Assembly: GCA_002286855.1 (NCBI GenBank)
Contig: NRSV01000012.1
Location: 434,001 to 498,000, forward strand
DNA length: 64,000 nt
Source: Bipolaris cookei
Lineage: Eukaryota > Ascomycota > Dothideomycetes > Pleosporales > Pleosporaceae
Reading direction: 5' to 3'
The notes under the pieces are model-generated. The model saw nothing but the letters and a program-made list of their open reading frames with translations. It was not told the DNA's origin and ran no database searches. The position numbers were made by a program, and so were the translations under genes. Below, in pieces: positions 56,342-64,000 of the stretch (its first letter is position 1; every line of letters starts with the position of its first letter).

Positions 56342-59300
56342 CTACCACGTCAAATCCTCATCCTCGCGTATCATAGACAAAAACATGACTTCCTCCTCCG
56401 CCTGCTCCAGCACCGCCTTGTGACTATGCGCACGCTCCTCCCATCCCAGAGTCACGTGCGAGAGTTCGAGGGCTGAGAGTTTCGGTCGGGTAGAGATTTG
56501 GCTGTGAGGAATGCGGTATGTCAAGTCTGCGTCACCGCCGGGGATAGGACTGGATGTTCGCGACGATGCTTCTACGTCTTCGGACTCGTCGTCTTCGAGC
56601 CACAGGAGTTCGAGGGCGTCGAGACTCGCGAGGGACACCTTGTGCGGGGCATCATGGGGAGCGTATTCCATGGTGCTGAAGATTTCGCGCATGTTGCGGT
56701 CGAAGGCGCCCTTGTGCTCACGCTCACGGAGCCAGTGGTTCTCGTTTTGCAGGGCGTCGATGAAGGTCTTGAGGCCGCCAGGAACACTTCGTGGGTCGGC
56801 GGCTTGTTGGGGTTGCTCTATGGGCGCAGTGGTGTTTTCGGTGGTGAGCTCTGGGTCGTTGCGTCGAGACTCGTCGACGTTGGCTAGGCGCTCCTTGAGG
56901 GCTTCCAGATCCAAGGCTTGGGTTTTATTCTGCTCTTCGAGCTCCACGATCTGCTCGTGGCACCCGGCGAGCTCCTCTTGAAGGGCCTCGAGACCTACAG
57001 TTTTGGTTGCTGCATCCCGAATCTTAGCCGACAGGTGCTCAATCTCGAGCTCCTTTGTAGCAATGATTTGCTCGCGCTCGTGGATCTTGAGAACAGTAGC
57101 ACGATGCTCGGCTGTGAGGGCCTGCAATTGACGCACTGCCTCGTCGTCCTTCTTCCGTGCAGCCTCAACCTCCTTGGCCTTTTGAGACCATGGTGTGGGG
57201 CCATGCTCAATTTCAACGTTATTCGAAAGCACCGAGGCATGGTCAGTCCAGTGCCGCAAGCTGGTTGTAAGACTATTCAAGCCAGCAGTTACGAAAATGG
57301 ACTGCTGCTTCGAATCCAGATCATCGATTGCAGCCTTTGTGTCAGCCATCTCACTTTCAGAAAGCGACTCTGGATCTGAGAGATTGACACACTTTGCGAC
57401 TTCCTCCACGAGACTTCGGGTAAAGTTGGCAATTCCCTGCGCAGCCTGCGCTAGTCCTTCGTCGAATCGAATGGCCTCATCCAGGCCGTCTGGAAGGCGT
57501 GGATACATGTTGTCTGCAGTCAAAGCCTCCACGACTCTTAGCAATTTGGTTGCAGCCGCAAGCGCACCTTGTATGGTCTCTACTGGTGTCTTGAAGTGCT
57601 CTGGAGTGTACCCGCACTCCTCGAATATGTTTTCAGGAAGCTTTTGAAGAGTGAAAGTAGCCAGATCGTACATATGGACGATATAATCAAGGCGAGCATG
57701 AATGGAAGTGATTCTAGATACCAGCTCGCCTTCTGGTCGCTCAGCCAGGATGTCTTGATGGCTCGAGAGGATTGCTTCCTGTGTTTTGGTGGAACGTTCA
57801 AGAGCTCCAGCAAAGTCGTCGAAGTTGACCGTGTCAGCCTTCAGAGCATTGAGGCCTTGATCGAGAACTTGCTCTACAGTGATTAATTCTTGGTAGGTGG
57901 GTCCGATGTTTGCAAACTCGGCCAGGGTCAGGCTACGGATAGCGGACCAAAGGCGGTGGCTGCCGTCTTTAATCACCTCGAGATGGGCAACGGATTGACC
58001 ACAAACAAGTCTAGTCAAAGCATCGTCCAGTCGGCCGCCGTTACCCATCTGACGGCTGGTGCTCCTCAATACATTCATGAGTAGTTCTGATTTGCCAACA
58101 ATCCTCTCTGCAGTGAGATAAGCCTGCAGAGATTCGCTGCGAGTGAACTCCTTCGATTCCGTCTCGTTCCAGATCTCAAGCTTCTCCGCAAGCTGGTCAG
58201 CCTTTAAAGAAATCAATGAAGCCTCAATCTCTCGTGTGGTGGACAAGACAGTGGCGGCATGGAGCTGTCGGTTCAGATCCATGACTTGGTTGAACCGCCC
58301 AGTAGTGTCCTTGACTTGAGCTTCTGTCATGTTCTTAGAGGATTCGGCATCTGCCATTCTTGTCTGCAGATCCATGACGAGGTCTCGGAATTTAGTAATG
58401 AGGGATTCATTGTCAGCAATGATGGCAGCTTGGTCGGCGATCAGCCGTGCTTGTTCCGCAAGCTCAGCATCCTTCATCTCAATCTCCGCAAGCATATCCT
58501 CCTCTTGTTCAAGATGCTGAACCTCAAGCTCGTCATTGAGCTCTCGTAGGTTCTCAAGGTCTTGTACGACCATCTCTTGCTCCGCAATCCTATCTTGCAG
58601 GTTTTGGTTCTGATGGCTCAATTCTCCTACCATATCCTCGTATTCGTTGGCAGCATCAAGTTGTTGCTTCAAATGGTCGACAAGTGAGTCGGACTCAGCA
58701 GCGCGCTCTTGAAGAGCGGCATTTTCCTGCTCCAATCGTTCGAGCTGCGCGAGATCGGCTTCCAGTCCAGCAATCCTTGCCTTCTGATCCTGTTCTCTCT
58801 CCTCTGTCATTTCTTTGAGAGTGATGAGTGCATTCCTTAAACGATCGTTTTCGTGTTGCAAGCGATAGTAACCAGCCTCTTGCTTCTGCTCTTCAGACAT
58901 TTCTGTTGTGAAAAGCTCGGCCTCGTCTCGGAGAATGTCAAGTTCTAGGCTCTGTTCTTCCACCCGTTTACGCAACGATTCTAGCTCTGATTCTGCCTGA
59001 TCTGCCCTCTCCTCTGCCATTTCCTTGTCGACCAACGCGTCCTCTAAGTCTACTTCATGGTCTTGATGGGCCTTCGTGAGGGCCTCATTTTCCTGCTGAA
59101 CAGCCTTTAGCATATCCTTCAACTCTTGCATCTCGCCATATTGGGACTGGCATTTTGCCTGAAGCTTCTGTATGATGCCATTAAACCGATCTCGCTCATC
59201 CCTAATTTGTGTGAGTTCCCTGAGTCTTTCCTGGTCCTCTGCGTGCTGTTTCTCTAGATGCCGAATCTTTGTCTGCAGTGTTTCGATATTGCCATCTCGA

Positions 59301-59833
59301 GGCGGCTTTGTGGGATTACTGGTGACTGATGAGGCGATGCTTGGTCGGGATGCCGGCGGGGCGGGGCGGGAACTCTCTGCCGGAGGATTGCTGGATATAC
59401 TGGCAACGCTGGCTTTACGGACGGGTCCGCGAAGGGCGGCTTGGGCTGGAGGGCCTGCAACGGACTGTCGCTTGTTTACTGTTGGTCTGGCGGGAGGACC
59501 AGGCTTCGGAGCAATGACACTTGAAGGTCGAGCTCTAGGCGTAGTCGTCGGTGGTTTTGGTTTTGGAGCGGCTGATTTGGGGGTAGAAGGCGGCGGTGGA
59601 GCTGGTTGTGATATTATAGTCGCAATACTTGAATCACGTATGAACAAGCCATGGCCCGGTGGACATGAAAAGTAGCGCTCTCCGCGTACAGATCCGTCGT
59701 TCTTACCAGTAGGAGTGGGCAGCTCTATGCCCACAAACGTGCCATCAGATACATGGATAGGTCCCACATATCGAACTATCCCCTGCTGCTCACCGGTCGT
59801 CTCTACCGTCTGACCGACCCTGATTGTAGCCAT
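56342..59833 (-). CDS. NIP100: dynactin p150-Glued subunit
   Basis: An 1163-residue single-exon protein. The N-terminal CAP-Gly domain (about residues 5-72) has RYVGPIHVSDGTFVGIEL and the diagnostic GKNDGSVRGERYFSC. A Pro/Ala/Ser-rich basic linker (75-170) is followed by a long coiled coil (about 175-520, with IRHLEKQHAEDQERL). Next comes the globular dynactin domain (about 525-850, with LKADQLAEKLEIWNETE) and a second coiled coil (about 900-1010). It binds microtubules and dynein intermediate chain and gives dynein processivity in nuclear and vesicle transport. Homologues are yeast NIP100 and Neurospora ro-3. The ATG at 59833 directly precedes the conserved VGQTVE start. Confidence 0.94.
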   Translation of the reverse strand: MATIRVGQTVETTGEQQGIVRYVGPIHVSDGTFVGIELPTPTGKNDGSVRGERYFSCPPGHGLFIRDSSIATIISQPAPPPPSTPKSAAPKPKPPTTTPRARPSSVIAPKPGPPARPTVNKRQSVAGPPAQAALRGPVRKASVASISSNPPAESSRPAPPASRPSIASSVTSNPTKPPRDGNIETLQTKIRHLEKQHAEDQERLRELTQIRDERDRFNGIIQKLQAKCQSQYGEMQELKDMLKAVQQENEALTKAHQDHEVDLEDALVDKEMAEERADQAESELESLRKRVEEQSLELDILRDEAELFTTEMSEEQKQEAGYYRLQHENDRLRNALITLKEMTEEREQDQKARIAGLEADLAQLERLEQENAALQERAAESDSLVDHLKQQLDAANEYEDMVGELSHQNQNLQDRIAEQEMVVQDLENLRELNDELEVQHLEQEEDMLAEIEMKDAELAEQARLIADQAAIIADNESLITKFRDLVMDLQTRMADAESSKNMTEAQVKDTTGRFNQVMDLNRQLHAATVLSTTREIEASLISLKADQLAEKLEIWNETESKEFTRSESLQAYLTAERIVGKSELLMNVLRSTSRQMGNGGRLDDALTRLVCGQSVAHLEVIKDGSHRLWSAIRSLTLAEFANIGPTYQELITVEQVLDQGLNALKADTVNFDDFAGALERSTKTQEAILSSHQDILAERPEGELVSRITSIHARLDYIVHMYDLATFTLQKLPENIFEECGYTPEHFKTPVETIQGALAAATKLLRVVEALTADNMYPRLPDGLDEAIRFDEGLAQAAQGIANFTRSLVEEVAKCVNLSDPESLSESEMADTKAAIDDLDSKQQSIFVTAGLNSLTTSLRHWTDHASVLSNNVEIEHGPTPWSQKAKEVEAARKKDDEAVRQLQALTAEHRATVLKIHEREQIIATKELEIEHLSAKIRDAATKTVGLEALQEELAGCHEQIVELEEQNKTQALDLEALKERLANVDESRRNDPELTTENTTAPIEQPQQAADPRSVPGGLKTFIDALQNENHWLREREHKGAFDRNMREIFSTMEYAPHDAPHKVSLASLDALELLWLEDDESEDVEASSRTSSPIPGGDADLTYRIPHSQISTRPKLSALELSHVTLGWEERAHSHKAVLEQAEEEVMFLSMIREDEDLTW

Positions 59834-60618
59834 GGATACTATGTGTTAGCCCAGAGGGCTGCAATAAATATACAGAGAAGCTGGCGTGGTTGAGCTAGCT
59901 GTATAAAACAGCGACGACGCGTCGGATGTTTGGTGCGGAAGTTTGGTGCGGACAGTAGAAAGTGCAATTGCGGTCGATTGACTTTAGAAAAACCGAACAC
60001 TGCAAACCAAGGATATGCAAAATGCAAAAACGCACGAGAAGGGGCTCGAAAAGGGTGCAGCCGTGGCATGCAGCATTTGGTGGTTGCAGATGCGTGCGAT
60101 GCGTAGTGTCTATGAGACAGTAGGGTCGAGGTTGAAGCACTCACGGGACCCTAGAGCCCTGGCTTGGCGCGGCCATGGTCCGATTCTACTACACCCCCAC
60201 TCAGCATCGCCGACACAACCGAATCCAGACTGACATCAGCCATTTTCATCCTCGGAGTATTTTTCAGGCCAACCATCGGATGTTGTTGCAGAATATGGCA
60301 TGTCTCGCGAGTCATAGCAATGCAAGGAAACGGGGAAGAGGTGTCAGCATCACACTGGATATTGTTCTCCGTCGTAGCCCGCCTAATTATATACAGTAAC
60401 ATAGTCACACTAGACTGTGCATGGTTCTTAATTACTCGTGTCAAACGAAGGAATGTTTTCTGTTTACATCTTAAAAGGATAGGGCTGAAATACATACTTA
60501 TATCAAGTCCATCCCGTTCGTACTGTACCACTGAATTTTTCTTCGCAACATATTCGCCAATAGATCTCCCAGTCCCGAACCTCCTCGCGTTGATTACTTT
60601 GATTTTTTGCAATAAATA
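59834..60618. other. intergenic between divergent genes, no gene seen
   Basis: Divergent promoter space of dynactin and the PRISE-type reductase. Overlapping frames on both strands (60151-60630) have no motif. Confidence 0.5.
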
Positions 60619-61874
60619 ATGAGTAACCATGCGCTTATCTACGGCGCATCAGGGATATCCGGGTGGGCCATTGTAAGTGCCATCCTCAATGGATATCCGT
60701 CCAAAAACGCCTTTTCCAGAGTGACAGCAATGGTCAATCGACCGTTGACACGGGAAATGGCGCTCTGGCCCGACGACCCTCGATTGCAAGTTGTATCTGG
60801 CGTGGATCTTGTCAAGGGGACTCAGGATGAGTTGGAGGCACAGATTAAAGAAAAGGTCAAGGATGTTGAGACAGTGACTCAGGTCTATTTCTACTGTAAG
60901 TCGAGCGGATTTTAAAAAGCGAATGAATCTGACCAGAAATAGCATATAAGCAAATAGACGACCCTGGTTCGGAATGTAAGCTGAACGAAGCGATGTTGGA
61001 GCGCGCAGTCACGGCCATTGATCATCTGTCGCCTAAACTCTCGTACGTGGTTCTTCCGACAGGCACCAAGATTTACGGCTGTCAAATGCTGGATAAGTTC
61101 CCGTTCACAAATAACCTACCGCTGAAAGAGACGCTGCCGCCTATTTCCGAGCCATACCTCTCCCAGCTCTTTTACTACAACCAGATCGACTGCCTAAAGC
61201 GCATTTCGGAAGGAAAGAAGTGGAACTGGTGTGAAGTTCGGCCAGACAACATCATCGGATTTGTACCAAACAACAATGCCTACTGTCTTGCGCAAACACT
61301 CGCACTGTACCTCTCACTTTACCGATTCGTCGAAGGCGAGGGCGCAAAGTGTCCGTTTCCCGGGAGTGAGAAGTCGTGGGTGAATAGGTACAACGAGTCT
61401 CCACAGGACATGGTTGCGCACTTTTCAATACACGCATCACTGCATCCGGAAAAGACTGCATCTCAGAGCTTCAATGTGGGCGGGCAAGAAGACAGCTGGA
61501 GTGGGAAATGGCCAGTTATCTGCGACTATTTTGGGCTAGAAGGTACGGGGCCTGAGGAGGGCTCACCACAGCCTGGCGCGTATATTGATGCGCACAAGCA
61601 GCAATGGCAGGAGTTGGAGAAGAAGCATGGTCTCAAGCAGGGAAGCGTTGATAGTGATATCACGCATCCGGGGTTCCAGGTATGCGCTTAGGTCTTTGAG
61701 TTGGTGGTGAGCACAGCTAACAGGAGATAGTACTTCATCATGACCATGTTCGATTTCGACCGCCAGATGAGCATGGAGGCTTCGCACAAGGTCGGGTACA
61801 CAGAGGAGATACAGACAAAAGAGGCGTGGACAACTGCTTTTGGTCGCATGAGAAAGGCAAAAGTAATCCCATGA
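60619..61874 (+). CDS. PRISE-type short-chain dehydrogenase (progesterone 5-beta-reductase/iridoid synthase-like)
   Basis: A predicted 385-residue NADPH-dependent reductase of the extended SDR class. Exons are 60619-60895, 60943-61679 and 61731-61874 (GTAAGT and GTATGC donors, phases 1 and 0). The Rossmann motif is YGASGISGW near the start. The family-specific catalytic positions appear as TGTKIYG (Lys135) and LFYYNQID (Tyr171), in place of the classic YxxxK. VRPDNIIGFVPNN and SFNVGGQEDSWSGKWPVICDY follow. Members reduce enones or activated double bonds. Fungal ones occur alone or in natural-product clusters; no cluster is evident here. The length is normal for the family. Confidence 0.86.
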
Positions 61875-62288
61875 TGTCCCGTCGAACAAGACGAATGCTT
61901 GGGAGGGAGTTTCTTGGTAGAGTGGCGTTTCCACCCGCGTGCCTTGATTAGCGTGGCTAGCGGGGAGACCCTGTACGTCCATCTAAGGGATAAACATCCC
62001 TCGCGCCACTTTGACGCGCCTTTCAACTCTTTCAGATCATCTTGCACTACACAATGTACTCAATGGAAGGCAGACCTTGTTTGTGAATTCACAAGGGTGA
62101 ATAATAGTTCTAGCCTAATTACACAGGCTTAGAATAGCAATCTAACCTGCCCGCGCGCCCCTTGTTTCCGGATGACGCTATGACGTGCCCATTAGTGAAC
62201 TCGGGGGAGCGACACACGCGGCCTCAGCCACATTACTACGGAGTCGTTCTCGACGGCGACAGATAAGTGCTTGAGATTGTACATCACC
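61875..62288. other. intergenic, no gene seen
   Basis: The space between two co-directional genes. It holds the downstream gene's promoter and no recognised element. Confidence 0.5.
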
Positions 62289-63302
62289 ATGATTTCAATT
62301 CTGGGTAGCCCGCGGCATAGGACGGTGCTCAAGGGTGTAGCGGTAGTCGGCGCACTGTGTTTATGTAGGTTCCCGTTCCTTCTCTTGTCTGTGACAAACT
62401 GGCTCCGTTCTCAATGTCGCATAGGAGGTCCAAGATACTTGTGTGTATGGGAGAGGAACAAAGGTCGTTGTTCTGTACTAATTGTTCATGTCATTTGTCT
62501 TCCGTTCAGTCTCCTACATGGCATCGTTACTAACCCATCCCCTTAGTGATCACGCTCATCGTCGGCTTACGCCATGAACGTCCTCACGCAGACCTTCGCA
62601 TTCCCCTCCGCATACTTCCTCTGGGCGACTCGATAACATGGGGCTGGCACCCGGACAGCCAACAGCACGGTACAGATGGGTATCGGGCCCAGCTTTTGCG
62701 TGACCTCATCCGCGGGTGGTATCAATCGGTCGACTTTGTCGGTACACAGCATTCAGGCTTCATGTTTGACAATGACAACGAGGGACATGTCAATTCCACA
62801 ATAGGCGAGATCATGGGCGCTATGACGGCTGCGCTGCAGATGCGGCCGAATGTCGTGTTGGTGCATGTGGGCACGACTGATCTGGATCGCTCTGACAGCG
62901 CATTGTGGAAGGATGCGACGCAGCAGTTGGGAAGACTCTTAGATGCTGTTTTGGAGGCGTGTCCGGATTCTGTGGTGCTTGTTGCGAAAATCATACAGGC
63001 GTTGAAGCAGCAGACGAGTGACAATATCAGGGCTTTCAACGAGGCGGTGCCAGAAGTCGTGGAGGAGAGGGCGAAGAAAGGTTTCAAGATTAGAGTCGTG
63101 GACCAGAGTGTCGTGAGTATTTACGAGCTAGTTGATGGTCTGCATCCGTGAGTTGTATGGATTGAAGGTACACTGGTGCGATGCTGATGATTGCAGATCC
63201 TATGCTGGGTATGCGCATATGGGGGCGATTTGGTCTAGCGCCATCAAAGATGTGAGCGGAGATGCGCTGATAACGCCGCCTGTGTTCAATCAGACACTGT
63301 AG
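62289..63302 (+). CDS. SGNH/GDSL hydrolase with N-terminal membrane anchor
   Basis: A predicted 260-residue esterase from exons 62289-62364, 62547-63147 and 63197-63302 (GTAGGT and GTGAGT donors, phases 1 and 2). The first intron, 182 nt, is long for this window. The N-terminus has a hydrophobic segment (LKGVAVVGALCLLITLIVGL) that could be a signal anchor. SGNH blocks are present: PLGDSITWGW with nucleophile Ser54, VLVHVGTTDL in the block III place (Thr where Asn is usual), and the DGLHP motif with Asp222 and His225. Members deacetylate carbohydrates or cleave acyl esters outside the cell. The substrate is unknown. The 3' exon completes the last helix and ends at TAG. Confidence 0.82.
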
Positions 63303-64000
63303 TATTTGAATTATGCAGTCTTGCCCAAGGTTCATGAGCTACCGGATATGTCGACACGCCAGCGAGTGTCCCGGAATATTTACAGGCCATTATCATACAT
63401 ACAAGCTGGCCGTATCATGAGTCTCACATTGAGCAATCTCATAAAGCCGTTGCGACTCAGAATGCGTTGGTTGGAAAAAGTACACGACTTGCATTACGTC
63501 TCTGGCCTTCTCCTGTATCGGACCATTCCACGCGGGGTTGCTATCGCCATGCGGGGTCCGTCCTTCTCCACCATACATGGCGCTAAAGCATTTCCAGTCT
63601 TTCCTCTTGCCATTTCCAACTTCCCATGCAATTATTCATCAACCAGCAATATACACATGGGCGCGCACTAAAACGTCCGTTCATGTCGTGCAACATCAAT
63701 TTCATGCTTCCGAGAGGTTTGCTTCGGCTGCTAATAGTAATCACGATGAGTTAGGCAGGTCTCCATGTTTGGCGCCCTGCAAACTGGCAGGTATCCCAAC
63801 TCGGAAATGCTTTGGCGAGGAAATGCCTTCGCCAATGTAACGGGGAAACGGCAGTCCTGCATATCCCTGTACTTGGAACGTCGTGTTCTGAGGGCCAGTT
63901 GAGATCTGCATATTTGCTCAGGCTAGCCATTTCGCCGTTGTATATTCACATTCTGGGTTTCGTCGTTGAAACAGCATCATCTCTGTTTCACGGCTACTTG
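63303..64000. other. right window edge, no gene recognised
   Basis: About 700 bp with short frames (63306-63671, 63538-63840) that show no motif. A gene extending beyond the window cannot be excluded. Confidence 0.4.

Noticed and set aside
60151..60630. Overlapping 150-codon frames on both strands upstream of the PRISE reductase
   Set aside because: No recognisable motif on either strand; promoter region of divergent genes.

Overview
This is a gene-dense piece of a filamentous ascomycete genome. The genes carry many short introns (about 35 placed, mostly 45-105 nt) with GTRNGT-type donors and CTAAC-like branch sites. The content points to Pezizomycotina: dynactin p150, TRM44, SDE2, a fungal rhodopsin-fold 7TM protein, a DUF3455 secreted protein, an FAD-linked BBE-like oxidoreductase, and a Fot1/pogo element decayed in a way that looks like repeat-induced point mutation. 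A Dothideomycete (Pleosporales-like) is my best guess, but that is inference from protein style and not proven.

Layout. 0-9 kb holds housekeeping genes: the 3' part of a hypothetical gene, GNA1 (UDP-GlcNAc synthesis), TRM44 (tRNA-Ser Um44 methylation), RPS10 (with a 14-nt microexon) divergent from SDE2, and an M20-family N-carbamoyl amino-acid hydrolase. 9.9-20 kb is more accessory: a Cys-rich single-pass membrane protein, then a same-strand block on the minus strand (an unknown protein, a patatin-like phospholipase, a nucleoside 2-deoxyribosyltransferase-like protein and a doubtful gene), a 7TM rhodopsin-like protein and a secreted FAD oxidoreductase. 20-24.5 kb is a gene-poor transposon island. 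It contains a 162-bp hAT-like MITE with an 8-bp target duplication, and a 2.07-kb Tc1/mariner (pogo/Fot1) element whose single-frame transposase has seven in-frame stops.

25-44 kb is conserved again: a NIPA-type magnesium transporter divergent from V-ATPase subunit E, a mucin-like membrane protein, a large mitochondrial Msp1-like AAA ATPase, a 1072-aa WD40 protein of the MAPKBP1/WDR62 kind, and a lactate-2-monooxygenase-like FMN enzyme divergent from a membrane-anchored histidine acid phosphatase. 46-64 kb holds a hotdog thioesterase, a secreted DNase-I-fold phosphodiesterase fused to a jacalin-like lectin domain, a DUF3455 secreted protein, a 1361-aa ankyrin protein convergent with dynactin p150, a PRISE-type short-chain dehydrogenase and an SGNH/GDSL hydrolase.

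The genes do not form one pathway or a secondary-metabolite cluster. The most notable observations are the hAT MITE, the decayed pogo element, three GC-AG introns in one window, the RPS10 microexon, the patatin/deoxyribosyltransferase-like block and the nuclease-fold/jacalin fusion. All exon boundaries were placed by hand from frame and splice-site consensus.
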